DNA from: Ailurus styani
Lineage: Eukaryota; Chordata; Mammalia; Carnivora; Ailuridae
Assembly (NCBI GenBank): GCA_002007465.1
Contig: LNAC01000003.1
Location: 8,662,416 to 8,726,415 of the forward strand
DNA: 64,000 nucleotides
Reading direction: 5' to 3'
Shown: positions 44,309 through 57,450 of the stretch, piece by piece
Layout: each line of letters opens with the position of its first letter
Position numbering within the stretch: the stretch's first letter is position 1
Notes under the pieces: generated by a model
What the model was told of the DNA's origin: nothing
The model's database searches: none
The model's input: the letters and a program-made list of their open reading frames with translations, nothing else
Program-made: the position numbers and the translations under genes

Positions 44309-45879
44309 TTTACAGGAATTTACTGTCTAATTGCCAACAGAGTATTCTGTGTTTTTATTTCAATGCTGTAGCATAGCTTTTGTGTTTGTAGGTTAATAAG
44401 TTGTTTGGGGTTTTTTTTTGTTTTTGTTTTTTTGTTTTTTAGTATCTACAAGTCTTATCATATTACCTATCCTCATATTAATGTCTAGACATGCAGTTGC
44501 TGGAAACTTATTCCCGGTGGGTTGGAGATGCTCACTCAAGAAGTCATTTTATTTGTAGATACCTGGGAAGGTCATTTCTAGTTGTGCCCTATCACTGTAC
44601 TGGCTTTTAATTGCTAGACCTTTTTATGACTTGTGAACCTCCAGATACATCTCCCGTGATGATGATTCTTCCTCCAGAGGGTTTGGAGATTTGGTCATTT
44701 CTTAATGAGTTCACAGAGTAAAATTTACTCCTTCAGGGAAATGAGAAATATTCCCTTCAGAATCTTTCTTCTCTCCTTTGTTTGACCTTCCCCTCTACTT
44801 GCCTCAACCTGATCCCTGATGCTGGCTTTCCTTTTCTGAGAGTACAGTCTGCTCTCTGGCAGATAGTTTCTTGGCCCTGGTGACTCCTGTTCTTTTTTAC
44901 TCCCTACTCTCTTACCTTGGCTGATACTCTGTTAAATTCTTTCTGAGGTCTTAGCAGGACAGTCAGTCTCTAGAGTATTTGACGACTCTCTTCAAATTGC
45001 ATGGGTACTGGGTCTTCCCAGAGAGTTCTGGGATTTCTTTGTATACCTTGTCAGCTGCATGGGAATACCAAGATGGCTGCTAGTTGAGACCTAATTCCCT
45101 GACAACTCAATATTCTTTTTACTAATAGACTTCTTATTCTGTAATGGTGTCATGGTGTGAACTATAATTTAGGGACTTATCATTATAAGTGTCACACTAC
45201 AAGCACAAAGCTGATAGAATGTTGGGGACTTTTTATTTTTTTAATTCTGAGTTCTAAACATAGTACATACTCAATAAATGTTTGCAGAGTTAATTTTGTG
45301 CTCATTAGTGTTGATGAAACGCTTCATAATGTGGTAGCCTCATCAACCATGTTGTGATTTAAGCCAGACATCTCTCTCTTATACCCAAGGGAAATAAATA
45401 TACCTTCACAGTATTCTGAAAAGGTACGTATTACTGCCTTAGTAAGCAAAAATCCTTACCTGATACTTAATGAAGATTGTTATTTGAAATGTACAAAATT
45501 CAAATCTCCAACAGATTCTGATTCTGACTCTTTGTTACATACCTCTGGAGGAGTTCTTAGTTTTCTTGAAACTTTGTACTAATCATGTCAACGAGGTAAT
45601 TTACAAATGTGGGCTTGAAATAAAGTAATTATTTTCATTATTTGACTCAATGAATTTGCTATTAAAAATACCCCCCCTTTTTTTTACAGCACTATTTATG
45701 TTCTATAAATTGCTTTCTAAATATTCAGACCAGCCTTTATTGTTTTTTTCAGTTATCTTTTTCTTCAACATTCCTGCCCCCTGCCATATTTTGGCCATGT
45801 TTTCTTCTCTGTACGAATTCATCTCAATTTCTCCCCTCCAGACCATCAACAACTCTACAACTTCTGTTTTTGTTTTTGA
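44309..45879. other. Mostly unique DNA
   Basis: Contains a T/G-rich patch (44400-44440) and a 45-base L2 3' end scrap near 45255-45300 ('GTACATACTCAATAAATGTTTGC'). No exon recognised. Confidence 0.4.
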
Positions 45880-46130
45880 CACGCATTTAATCATACCATT
45901 GCCTGTAAACCTTCCACTGCCCACCAGATAAAGGCTAGCTCCTTGGCATGGCCTTGATTCAAAGTCCTTGGTCCCAGTTGCGTTTTCAGCCTAATCTCTA
46001 GTCACATTGGACCACCCCCTTCCTGTATCACACTCAGCTCTTCCGTGCCTATTTATGTAACCAAAGTGATGCCATTCTCTTCTCCCTGGCCAACCCTTCC
46101 TTGTTTTTTAACGATCACTAACCACAACAT
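45880..46130 (+). mobile_element. L2-type LINE fragment
   Basis: 'CTTCCACTGCCCACCAGATAAAGGC', 'CTCCTTGGCATGGCCTTGATTC' and 'CAGCCTAATCTCTAGTC' match the upstream part of the L2 3' region. Confidence 0.7.
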
Positions 46131-49109
46131 AGGGCACATGTACCTGTGAACAGAAAACCTAGTTACTGCTCACTCTGCATTCTTAGAGTTCTTTTTTTTT
46201 TTTTTTTTTTTTTTTACCAGATTTCCAGCTGAAGCATTTAGCACAGCATATACTCTTGTCTCCTTTTGCACAGGGACTAAAGAAGAAATTCACACGTATG
46301 GTTCACTTTCATGTGTCATCTACTTACTAGGTATTACTTTACCCTTTTCCTGTCCCATTCAGGAAAGCGTATCAGAATTCAAGTTAGTGAAAGTGTGGTT
46401 GTTACTCAGCATAATCTTCAATTTACTTAGTCTTTTTTTTTTTTAAGGGCATAATTTGAAACCTTTTGAACCTTAACAAATTCTGTGCCTTTTACTAAAT
46501 ACTCTTTACAACTAATTATGATATACCTTGTATCTGATGATGACAAACTAACATGTTATACATGGAGAGATACTTAAAATGCAATATCTTAAAATCAGTG
46601 TTTCAGTGTTTGTTGCCTTAGACTATTGGGAGCATAGCTACTAAATTAAACTTGGAGAGCATTGCCAGGGAAGACTCACACCCCCTGCTGGCACTGATAC
46701 CATACTCTTGCTTCATGCATTGAAAGTACTACAACACAGTAACAGCATGTCACACTGATTTTTTGTAACAAGCCTGACATTGCTTTGTTTAATGTATGTT
46801 CATTTTCACTATTCTGATTTCTTCCTCTTAGCAGCGTATCCATCATGTTAGATATAAGAAATTTGTAAATGTAATTTCTTTACCTGTTCTAGTTTTAGTA
46901 AGCTCTATGTAATATGCATGAAGCTTGTAACTTAACCAGCTAGAACCTTATTCTTAAAAAGAAAAGAAAAGAAAATCTGGAGATTAACGTTGATGGAAGT
47001 ATTTCCTTATTCTTATCCTATGACTGTTCTGGAAATCTAAGAGCTAACAAATGGAGCTTTAAGTTTTACATTCACTACACTAAAATATGGGCAAGAGGAA
47101 AACTGACCCAAATTCTTAAGTAAGTGCAAAAAGGAGGTTTAGTTTTGAGGACTAATAGCTGCCCCATCCTTTGTGATTGCTTGCTTATATAATTTGTTAT
47201 GAAAGAATGCTTTTAGGTAAACTATCTCTCCAGAAAGCTTGTGATTTGTTCTGTTCTGCTTGGGAAGGGTTAAGAGGAGACAACATCCTGTCAAAGACCT
47301 TGTTTTTAATTTTGCCTCTCACACTGGCACAGATCCTGCTAAGAGCAGCCCAGATTAGTTCGGAAAACCTTTGAAGAGATTTAAGATGTCCTTCAGCCAG
47401 TTTGAAGGTTTTTGTCTTGCAAATCCAGTACAAGGGCGCCTGCAGGCATCTCGACCCTTGCTGTGCTGCTGATGCAGCTCAAGGTCACACTAACCCGCCC
47501 TGTGACATTCAACAACAACAAAAAATTATGCGGTGAAACTGCTTCAGCGTTTAGCCAACCAACAACTTCCTTTAGTGAGGAACTGAGGAAGAAGTCTTTT
47601 TTTTCCCCCCTCTTTTTCTTTTTTTGGGGACTCTGTGGATTTTTTTGCTGTAGGAAATAATCCCGGATTTATGGTGTGTGTGATGACAAGGTCATTTCTT
47701 AATTAGAACACATGTAAAGAACAAAGCTAAATGGCTTCAAAACAGCTTTGTAGTTGATGGAGAGGATTTAAATTATTTAAAGAGATAGTCACCCATGTAT
47801 GATGGAAGCTGAATTCTAAAGGCATTAACTCCTTCGTTCCTGTCTACTTGCCATTTCTTTCTTTGAATTCTTAGGTTTGACTTTAAAAGGGCGCCTTCTA
47901 AACTTAAGAAAATGTGTAAATGGCCATTTTTTTTTAACAAGCTGAAACGTAATTTATGAATCAAATTCTTGGAGAAACTTTTAATGGAGAAGTTTTCTTC
48001 CCATGACAATTCTCCCCTGGAAATTTTATCCAATGATTTGATTTAGGAGCTAGGAATTACGAACTTTTCCCTCTGGCAACTGTGGTTTATTTATAATGTG
48101 TTGGAGGGGATGAGGGAAGGGCTCTTTATTGCCTCACCTTGTCTCCCTCACTTTTGCCCATTTGTGATTTAGAATTCTAGTTGAGGAATTTATCCCCGCT
48201 TCTTTAGAAATGATAGCACAGATCATTCAGGTTTCTCAACTCTCAAAGAATCAGTATGGGAAGACACATGCTTTTTCTCCTAAGGTAAAGAAAAAAAGTA
48301 GTGTTAGTTTAAAGTGGACTTTCAGAAAGTTGTTTCTAAACATACAGAACTTTTTTGAGACACGATGAAACCATGTCCATAAACACTAAGCCGTGTTGGA
48401 TTCCCTCTCCTTTGTGGGGCTTGTTTGCCCATTTTGTTCGTCCTTTGTTGCCGTCCAGTGCTAAGTAGCAAAGACATTCACTGGATAGAGTCCAAGTGAA
48501 TTGGCTTCCTGTGCTTGAGACTTAATGCATATCACACCTAATGCAGAATAACCTGAGTAATTTATAGTTGGTTTTTTAAATACATATCGTACACAGAAGC
48601 ACACATTGCAGTTATTTCTCTATACAGAGTCACACCACGTACAGAAATTTAACATCAACGTAATGATATCAGCATCACAGTTTTCTCAGAATTCATACCG
48701 GGTTACTGTCTTGGAGACGTTTCCCTGTGAGTGTGATTAAAGTAGAATCAGGGCAAGAACTAGGTGAAGATGGATAATGTTGTAAGTGTGATTATTTGAA
48801 CTGAAATTTTAGATTTTGTGGGCCACACTTAAATTTCAGCATGATAGATTGTTTAAGAACAATTTAGAGTTCACTAATTTAGACTTACTGTTCTGAAGGA
48901 TTGAATTTTCTTCTTGTCAAGAAACAGTTTATTTGGGTCTTCCCTGAAAAGTAAGAAGGTATGTGTTCCTTGAGGTTCTGGGTGTTTTAAAGGATTTTAG
49001 GTTTGCAGAAAGAAAATGCCGGAGGGAAAATCTATATGCAAGGAAATGGTTCATGTGATTCTCTGCGTCCCTGCCCTTGCCTGGAGTCTGCTATGCCCCT
49101 ATGTCATGT
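46131..49109. other. Repeat-poor unique DNA
   Basis: Only T runs (46192-46215, 46433-46444) and simple sequence. The part 47420-47560 keeps several CpGs and an AGGGCGCC core. No exon is framed by splice sites. Confidence 0.45.
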
Positions 49110-49210
49110 ATGACCCAGGCTCACCTGCTAGTAATTTCTAATTCACTGTCCTAATTCATCGATTTGTTATCACTAATTGTTCTTCATTTACTTCTGTGTA
49201 GTTTCCAGTA
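49110..49210. promoter_or_regulatory. Candidate regulatory element, homeodomain-core cluster
   Basis: Within 100 unique bases there is an E-box-like CACCTG and several TAATT or ATTA cores (for example TAGTAATTTCTAATTCAC and CACTAATTGTTC). Dense clusters of this kind are typical of developmental enhancers. Conservation and activity cannot be seen from one sequence. Confidence 0.3.
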
Positions 49211-49229
49211 CCTAAAGGGTTGAAAGGTT

Positions 49230-49345
49230 GCTGTAATTGGCACCCGCAGCTGCTCGCTCTTTTGACAGGGGATAATTTTGCAGCCTATGCTTTGTGTGAC
49301 AGCTGCCTAATTGGGCATTCTCCCCTTGTAGCAAGCCTGCCTCCT
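49230..49345. promoter_or_regulatory. Candidate enhancer with TALE, E-box and homeodomain motifs
   Basis: Motifs seen: TAATTGG at 49234-49240 and 49308-49314, the E-box CAGCTG at 49247-49252, TGACAGG at 49263-49269, and TGACAGCTG (MEIS/TGIF core overlapping an E-box) at 49297-49305. The stretch is unique and less AT-rich than its surroundings. It lies in the middle of the SINE-free block. Motif grouping suggests but does not prove an enhancer. Confidence 0.4.
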
Positions 49346-49449
49346 CCAGCCTCCCTGCTGACAAATGGTGGTGGATTATAGATGAGGACACGCTGACCCA
49401 TTCGACCTTGCTGAGACAGCGGGGAGGGGCCTCCTGCTACTTGAGGGAA

Positions 49450-49545
49450 GCTTTAGGTCATTTAGAGGACAAGGTCATGAGCCAGGTGGGGAAATGACAT
49501 GATATCACATGACAGTAGCCTGATGACACGGTCATTGTGTCAAGG
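49450..49545. promoter_or_regulatory. Candidate regulatory element, nuclear-receptor and TALE-like motifs
   Basis: AGGTCA at 49455-49460 and 49472-49477, TGACAG at 49510-49515, TGATGACA at 49521-49528 and a CATTGTG (SOX-like) motif near 49533. It may be the downstream part of the same element as 49230-49345. Confidence 0.3.
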
Positions 49546-50467
49546 ACAAATGCATCACTATCGATTAAACATTATTGCAATACTTCATTGAAGGCCCTAG
49601 TATTTCTTAATTGTCCCTGCTGCATTTTTGTTGTTTGTTGTTTTTTTCTTTTTAAGAAAAGAGTGCAGAATATGACATGTTTTCTAGCAGTGTGTGCATT
49701 AAAGCATTTGTGTGCATGAAAATAGAACTGGTTTAGGAAGCCTCATGTTAAATTTCTTTGATTATCTAGAGTGTTTTGTTCTTAATTATTCCTTAGTTTG
49801 CAGCCCCTTGACTGTCAGTACTTTTCAAGAGTTATTTGAAAATTAAGGCCGGCAAATTAAAATGAGGTAATATGTGTTGTTAAAAAATATTTATCAACTT
49901 CTGTCATCATCCTACTCAATGATTGGCATACCTTTTCACATTTTGAATAAAAGAAGAATAAGCCAGGTAAAAATGCCCCATAGAAAGGAACCTCAGTATT
50001 TAAAATTTTTAAGCTCAGAATTACCACTGTGTTACTACTATAATTATAAAGTATTAAAGATGTTTTTAAAATAATTTTGAGACCAGAAAATATTTTTCTA
50101 AAAAGCTTGTGGTTATACTTAGTATGAAAACTTTAAGATAAATGAAAATCTTTTGGACATCTTTTCACTATTGGCAATGCACACACTTTTCTTGAAGAAA
50201 TGGAAGTGAGCTATTACCATTTTAAGTGCAAAATCTTAGGAATCTTTGCTGAGTCCATTAACCCTATGTTAATATTTGAAAGTATAAGTCCATGTAAACT
50301 GTATTGATTAGTCCAGTTTAGAAAAATGCCATGTTTAAAAAACCGAACCGTATAATGCAGAGAATACTGATCATGATTCTCATTTCTGGAAAAACATAAT
50401 TATTGTTGGGTGCTGTTGGATCTAAGCCCCCAGTCCAACAGGAGGTAATTTTATGCTCCTGAAATTT

Positions 50468-50489
50468 AAAAAAAAAAAAAAAAAAAAAA
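50468..50489. repeat. Poly-A run
   Basis: About 21 A residues following a short unassigned 'GGATCTAAGCCCCCAGTCC' segment. There is no TSD or recognisable retroposon body. Confidence 0.9.
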
Positions 50490-50543
50490 CTATCAGTGGT
50501 AAAGTGTGATGAATTAGTTCACTGAAGTAGACACATCTGTATT

Positions 50544-50546
<3 letters not shown>

Positions 50547-50587
<41 letters not shown>
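50547..50587. repeat. (GT)n microsatellite
   Basis: A pure GT run of about 20 units. Confidence 0.97.
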
Positions 50588-50589
<2 letters not shown>

Positions 50590-50899
50590 AATTTTGACTG
50601 TGCTGTGCATGTGTTAGCTGCTCTCAAACCCTGACTCAAGCTTGGTGGAGGTTTAATCCTGTGCCCTTGTACACGTAGACTTGATTAGTAGTTGTGGTTA
50701 TCTCAGCAGAAGACATACCGCCCTCCTCCTAGTATTGGTCGGGACCCGGGCATTGGGGAGTCAAGGCAAAGGAGAAAGAAAAGAGATTTTACATTAGTAT
50801 TCTATGAAAGCCTTACTGTCTGCAGAACAAATTGATTGCTCCGGTGTACCTGTGCTTGGCACCACTGCTGTGAAAGAAAGGTAGGGTTGTAATCTGTTT

Positions 50900-51200
50900 T
50901 ATTGTATTACATATTGTGACACTCCAGGAATATTTAACATGCGCTCTTTCTATGGCACGTGCTTTAAGTCTAAGTAAAGAAAAAGGAAATAAATGAATGG
51001 AAAGTGTGCAAGAGCAGTGGGCTACAGCTTTGTTTACTTCAATCCATGAGAGTTCATTCGAATAAGATAATTTTGCTGAAAGCGTCACGAGGAACATACC
51101 CTGATTGATAACGAAACCCTATAAAGTGTTCTGAGGCACTAATCTGCTTCACTGCTTGAAACGTGTCAGGCAGAGATGAAATTCGAGCTAATATTGTAAG
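50900..51200. promoter_or_regulatory. Candidate conserved non-coding element
   Basis: Unique sequence with retained CpGs and recognisable factor cores: GGCACGTGC (E-box), TTTGTTTAC (forkhead) and CTGATTGATAACG (PBX/GATA-like). There is no open frame with splice sites. The minus-strand 94-codon frame over its left side lacks gene support. Confidence 0.25.
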
Positions 51201-52589
51201 GTTTTAACCACAAAATGAATGGGAGAAGTCATGGAGGACCTAGTTGGTTTAGGAAATTATTTTTAATTATTTTTCAGTATATTACCTTGTTAAAGGTCCT
51301 ACATAACGTGGTGCAGAAAATAAGAAAAGAGATTTTCATTAAAAAAAAGAGGTAGCCACTGTACCACCTTAAACTATATTAAGTAAATTAAGAAATGCTT
51401 TATTTACTTTATTCTTTTACTAATTTCATTCATTTGTATGAACATTGTACTGTTTGATTCTATTGTAGAAAATTGAAACATTTTTTCAAGTTTTTTTTTT
51501 CAATTATGTGAATGTCACTTATAGTGTAAAATTTAGGATTGCTTAGTATGAATTAAATCAATGTTTTAATATTTCACAAAATGGTTGAAATATCTGTGAT
51601 TGGAATTTGACCCCTTGCCATTTTAAGGCATTCTTAAAATGTTGTAGCTGCACTTTTGAGGTTACATATAAATCTGTACTGTGAAAGGGAGAGGAGAAAT
51701 TCCTCTTGTCTCAGCCTCTTGCCACATGTGAACTGCAAGTGCCCTTTGCCTCCTCTGTCCCCATCCTGATCCTTCGATTATAATCAGAATCTTGATTTTG
51801 GAAAGAGAGGAAGCAGAATAGCTCACTGATGAAATTAAAGTTGTTTTCCATTGTTTACTTCTACATTCCTGAAATTAGTATATAGCTTTATAGTTTTAGA
51901 TTGCATTTCACTTCCATTTAAATGTGTCATTGTTCTGCATATACTAACTTTAGTTTTATATCACAAAAACATCCTGATATAGAAGATCAGAGGTCGTGGA
52001 CATTGGTCTAGACTTGCTCTCAGATACTTATAGAAAATGGATGAATGGAGAAACATTTTGAAGAATTTGTTAAATAACAAATACAAATATACCAAATCCT
52101 GATGTGATTAAAATTTAAGGTTTTATTATTCATAAAGGGAAGGGCCGCTTTCAAAGAACTTTTAAACTTGATGGCAAAATTAAGACTATTAGAGATGTTT
52201 TCAATAGAATATAAGCCATCAAAATGATTACTACTGTATTCTTATATACTTAGTTTTGTAGTTTTTTCTTACTGAAAAAAATGTAAATTGAGATAACATC
52301 CAGAAAAAATAAACCATGGCACTAAGAACCAGAATATTTTCCAGAATAAAACATGTTTCAAACTTTTTCTAGTTTTAATTCTAGTTTTTAGTTTTGTAAT
52401 TACTTTACAAACTTTGAAAATTTTGGAATCTTTCACTCTCTCAAAAGAAATTTATGGCATACGTTTGTATAACGTTCAGCCAACTCAGAATGGGAAAATA
52501 GAGAAGGGAATACCAAATAAAAGAAATTGATATTTATGTTTTCTTGTTGTTGTCATTCCTCCATTGGTGGAGTGGGAGGTTGTTTTTTG
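51201..52589. other. Repeat-poor unique DNA
   Basis: Nothing recognised beyond short A or T runs. Confidence 0.45.
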
Positions 52590-52670
52590 TTTACCAAAGT
52601 ACCCACAATTCTTATTGTACCTGGCACATAATAACTGCTCAGTAAATATTTCTTGGTCAAATGAATAAAG
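52590..52670 (+). mobile_element. L2 3' end scrap
   Basis: 'TTGTACCTGGCACATAATAACTGCTCAGTAAATATTTCTTGG' matches the last part of L2. Confidence 0.7.
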
Positions 52671-54259
52671 AATGCTCAACCAATTCACTAGCCCCCCAAC
52701 ACACACACTTTATTTTTTCCCCCCTTGTCTATTTACAGTTTCAATTTTTGCCGTGCTGACTATATTGAGTCCTTAGCATCAGCTTTTCTTCTGAAAGTAT
52801 TCTGTGTTGAAGGGAGGGATTCATTGTTTTAGAACCAACCTAGGGACTGTGTTTATAGAATTATCTTACAGTCGGAGTAACTCAAGTGACTGCTTTACAT
52901 TGCTCGTCCTCTGAACACAGGACAAGGAAGTACAAACATAAGAGTTCTTCAGTTCATATTGACTCCATCTTTTTTCCTCATCTACTAATCTATGATGTTG
53001 AATTTTTTAAAGCTATGAAGTCTGTTTCTTAATTAGATTCATTTTGTGAATCTAGGTACATTACGCTTATTAACCAATATCAACAAATTACTTTGAACAT
53101 CCAAGAAAACTGCATGTTAACTTTGGTCAGAGATTTCTAGGTACATGAAACATATGGAGAAGACAAACGTTTAGCATGTTATCCTGATTATTAATTTAGG
53201 CCATAAAATGAAAGTCATTCATGAGGACAACGTTAAATATGTGGGTGACAATTCTCTAAGCTCAGTTTATGAGTTAATGTTTTCATTAGTTGGTGTCCAT
53301 TAGCTCCACTTAGACCAGGGTTTTTGTGTAGTAAGAACCTTAGAAATCAGTTAACAAATGAGAAATTAACATTTAACAAATGAGAAATCTTATAGCCACA
53401 ACAAAACTGAATTCATATCCAAATAGGATGTAAATTAAAGCAAACTGATACATCATTTTATACACACACAATTGTGGATTGCTCCCCATGAATGTGGACC
53501 CAGTATATTTTTATATCAGAAAGAGTGAGAAAATATTGATATCACTAAAAAAGATATTAAAAACTAGGGGAAAATATTTATATAAAATTATAGTGTCTGT
53601 AGTAGAATAAATCTGTGAATGGTACAATCACAAACACATAATGGTCTATTGATATTTAATAATTTATGGTAGTGTTTTCCTTAATAGTGTAATAATGGCT
53701 GAGCAAAGAAAGAGAACCGCTAACAGAGACTCTTGCTGGGTATTAGGAACTTCCAAGGGGGAGATACCAGCCAGGCATGGCCTCCTTGAAGCATAATTAA
53801 ATGCTGAATTGACAAATTTGAGAAGTATTCTCATTCTGATTGTTCTTGGAAACACTGGACTCCCGGGGATGGAGTTGGGCTTTGCAGATAGGACCCAGCA
53901 GTGCATGCAGATGAGTATCCAAGTCAAAGAATGAGAAAGTCTATCCAAAAATATGTGCCCGACAAGAGTAGGCTCGCCTTCATCTACCTGCGCTGAGATT
54001 CATAACCTCATCTTATTTTTAGCAGAGATATGAACGAGGAACTAGAGAACTGACAGGAAACCAAATTGACCAAACATGGAAGTAGTGGAAAACTAGTAGG
54101 CATTGGACGTGCGGTTGGGGGAGTTGGCTGTCTGATGCTCAAAATTTAAGTTTATATAAAGCTTACAAGTCATAGGAATTGCAGTAAACTGGTTCTAAGC
54201 CTTTCTCTCTCATTAGTGGGGGGAAGAAAAATCTCCTTTCCTAGCTCTTTGTTCAACAG
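52671..54259. other. Unique DNA
   Basis: A small imperfect tandem repeat (TTAACAAATGAGAAA at 53351-53365 and 53373-53387) is the only repeat noticed. The part 53665-53950 keeps several CpGs but no exon structure is evident. Confidence 0.4.
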
Positions 54260-54415
54260 TTGGGCAGAGCAAAGTTTACCAGCAAACTGTTTTATATCTC
54301 TAAACCTCAGTTGGTCCATCTTCAAAATGGGCATTATTAAATATCTACCATTTGAGGTTATTACGAAGATTAAATGAAAGGACGATGTATAGGGCTTGGA
54401 CCATTATATGATAGT
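54260..54415 (+). mobile_element. MIR SINE
   Basis: 'CTCTAAACCTCAGTTGGTCCATC', 'AAAATGGGCATTATTAAATATC' and 'TTACGAAGATTAAATGAAAGG' match the MIR core and 3' part. Confidence 0.85.
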
Positions 54416-55394
54416 TTTTTGTGTATAGGGGTTTGTATGTCTCAATGTAAGACAGCCATGTCCTATGCAGATATATTCTTTATGCTACTGTTGATAACGG
54501 AGGTCCTGACAAGGTAACCATAATACGATGCAATAGAACTTTTGGCTATTTCAAAATGAATGATACAGTCTTTTATATGCAGCGTAGTGAAGCTATATAT
54601 ATACTCTTATTCCCATTTTTTTACCTGTCAATTTAGTCTCAGCTTTCAACATTAAAAAAAAAAAGTTCTGTAATTTTATATCATTCCTTCTCAAAAGTAC
54701 ATACTGGTCAGTTATGTGATATTTATTTGCCTTGACTATATTAAAATATATGTAAAAATTGTGCATTTAATTTTCAGTACCACCTTTCTATGTAACAGTG
54801 TAAAATGCTGAAGTAAATCATGGATCTCAGTTTAGAATTACAGTAAATAATTTAGAAAATGAGAAACTAGAGGAGATAAATTAAAGTTTAGTTTGTTTAA
54901 ATCTTAGCCAAGAAGTTTAGTTTTCTTCCAGTGACACTCGTAGTTTCCAGACTCTTCTTTTCTCCCTTTAGTTGTAGGAACTACTTAGCAATTATAAGGC
55001 TTTTGTAGATCTTTAGGGGATCTAAGTGTACAAACATGAATAAATTGCACTTAACACAATACTTTCTCTGGAAGGCATAGAAAAGAGAAATATTAGAAAT
55101 ACTTCATGACTGACCTGAGTTTAAAATTTAACTTTTTCAGTGGGTAGTACTTGTAATTTTAAATGAAGTGATTATTTCTTTTGATCTTTATAAAAGCACA
55201 AAAATCACAGAATTTCTTAAAGTTATGCCTTTTAAACATCTTGTCTTACATGATAAATTTAAGTGATTGTATATGTATTTCTTATGCCACAATCTTGTTT
55301 TTCAGTATGAGAGTTACGTGGTCAGAGAGAAACTAAGAACATGTAAAGATCCCCACTTACTCAGCAAAAATTCAGTGTCTCTGACATATCTGTG
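54416..55394. other. Unique AT-rich DNA
   Basis: Nothing recognised. Confidence 0.4.
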
Positions 55395-56235
55395 GCAAAC
55401 AGAATAAAACTAATCCTTGTCCTCATGGAACAAAAATTACAGCATAGTGTTTAAGACAGGCATTAAACAAATACTTAAAAAACAAGGAAAAGTGACCAAG
55501 AACAAAAAAATTACAGAAAGAGAGAAGTCCTAAGACAGTTATGTTCTTCTGAGTGCTAGGGCGTGAAGCCATTGGGAAGGGAGGTGACTTGCAGGCTGAG
55601 TTGGGGAAGGAGGCAAAGGAACAGTCAAAGGAAGAGTCTTCTAGGAAGAGGGAACCTCTGGTGTACTGGCTAGACGGCTGGAAAGAACTATCTGTTCTGG
55701 CACGGAGGGAAGTCCGTGTAGCTCAAATGGTACCATCCCATATGGGAGCCATGAGCCACACAGGGATCGTCTGAGTGGGATGGGCTCCAAGTGTAAAATG
55801 TACACTAATTCAGAAGACTTGGTGTGATGAAAAGAACATAAAGTATCTTAAGAATTTTATAGTAGTATCACAATATTTTGAGTATATTGGGTTGAATAAA
55901 ATCTATTCAAATTGGTTCTGTTTTTTTAATTTTTTTAAAAAAATGGCTACTAGAAAATTTTAAATTACATTTTCGGTTCTCGTTATATTTCTGTTGGACA
56001 GCGGCTTAGTAGAGTGTGATGAGCAAGGGACTAAATGACTTGAAATAAAATTGGTTAGGTTCACCAGAGCCAGATTATACAGGGCCTTGCGGACCACAGA
56101 GAGGAATTCAGACTTGATTTGAAGTGAAATAGGAAACCATTATGGCTTTTTAGCCAAGGGGATTTACCTTTCACAAAGAGCATTGGCCACAGCGTGGAGA
56201 ATGTACTGGAGGGGGGCCAATTAGGAAGCTCCTAC
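55395..56235 (-). mobile_element. L2-like LINE copy, second of two
   Basis: Carries the same ordered blocks as 25475-26200: 'CCTTGTCCTCATGGAAC', 'GGGAAGGGAGGTGACTTGCAGG', 'GGAACAGTCAAAGG', 'CAGATTATACAGGGCCTTGC' and 'GAAATAGGAAACCATTATGG'. The part around 55775-56000 is unlike the rest and may be an insertion or decay. Confidence 0.6.
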
Positions 56236-56674
56236 AGTAGGACACACACACACACAGCTAACGCAGTCATCCCAACAGCTGTCAGATAATGTTATGTAAG
56301 ACGTCGTCTCTGTAATCATAAATGAGTTTCTCAGTCCTAGCGATGGAGTTTCATAAGCTGCGGATGTAGGCTCGGGTTTAGGTTTACACGTGTAAGAATT
56401 TTCTTTCCTCCCTGTTCATGGAATATTAAAATTGTTAGAAAATTAAATCTCTACCAGCTTCCCAGAGCACTGTAATTCATGGAAACGGTAATACCTCAAA
56501 TCATGTATAGCTTTAAAGATTTTCAAGAGTTTTGACAAACCTGAAACATTTCTTAGTACTTTGGGGTTCAAGGAATTACTTGCTGATTTGGTGGAAGCTG
56601 CTGACATCGGGGATCTGGCAGGTCTGTCTGTGCAGCCTCGGATCTCAAGCTTAAGAAGCTTCATCAGACTGCAC

Positions 56675-56825
56675 GGCCTTTAATCCTCCCAACCATTCTC
56701 TTGGTAGAGCTTGTTCTCCCTCTTGTGCAAGAAGAAACTAGAGACTTAGAGTAATTCAGCAAGCTGCCAAGGTTAGGGGGTAGTAAGTGATGAACGCTGG
56801 GCTGAAACTCCGATCATTCAGATAC
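56675..56825 (-). mobile_element. MIR SINE
   Basis: 'AAGAAACTAGAGACTTAGAG', 'CAGCAAGCTGCCAAGG' and 'GTAAGTGATGAACGCTGGGC' are the complemented MIR core. Confidence 0.75.
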
Positions 56826-56863
56826 GGGTTATGATTTCCTCTTACCCGATTGCTCCTTTTCTG

Positions 56864-56865
<2 letters not shown>

Positions 56866-56911
<46 letters not shown>
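56866..56911. repeat. (GT)n microsatellite
   Basis: A pure GT run of about 23 units, with a G run (56952-56962) downstream. Confidence 0.97.
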
Positions 56912-56916
<5 letters not shown>

Positions 56917-57119
56917 TGAGTTGATTTGTCAGTTGTTTTTTGGCTTTTTTGGCGGGGGGGGGCTCAGAAGCTACATTTGTAGGACCACCATTTAACTTAT
57001 ATAACATGGGAATGATTCATAACTTTGGCTTTTCACTATTATTCTGTGATGGTACAGGTTTTAGCTTATTTTTCGAAGTACTGAAAAAAATATAATACAT
57101 GTCACTATAGTTTGGGGTT

Positions 57120-57189
57120 TTAGTAATTGTTTTTGTTTTTTGGGTTTGGTGGGGGTTTTTTTATTTTGTTTGTTTTTGTGTTTTTGTTT

Positions 57190-57226
<37 letters not shown>
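57120..57226. repeat. T/G-rich low-complexity tract with poly-T
   Basis: A TTTTG-type repeat followed by an uninterrupted T run of about 38 bases ending at 57226. It may be the tail of a lost minus-strand retroposon. Confidence 0.9.
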
Positions 57227-57229
<3 letters not shown>

Positions 57230-57339
57230 TAGGGGGAAAAGTCAATTTATTTACTATAGAATTTGCTTCCACTTAGGAGTACTTAGAGGATACCAGCCAC
57301 AATACTATGTACTTTGCTTGTTTTATGTCATTAAATCCT

Positions 57340-57450
57340 TTTTACAGCCTTATTAAATGGATAACATTATTCCTAGAATCCCAGAAAAGTGAATTATCTG
57401 AATTAAGATTCAAAGCCCAAATTCTTAGCTTCAGTATGTTATGCACTTTT
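57340..57450 (-). mobile_element. Possible MIR remnant
   Basis: 'CAGCCTTATTAAATGGATAACATTATTCC...CCAGAAAAGTGAATTATCTG...AAAGCCCAAATTC' resembles a complemented MIR, strongly diverged. Confidence 0.5.

Noticed and set aside
50400..50489. Retrocopy ending in the 21-base A run
   Set aside because: The preceding sequence matches nothing I know and no target-site duplication is visible.
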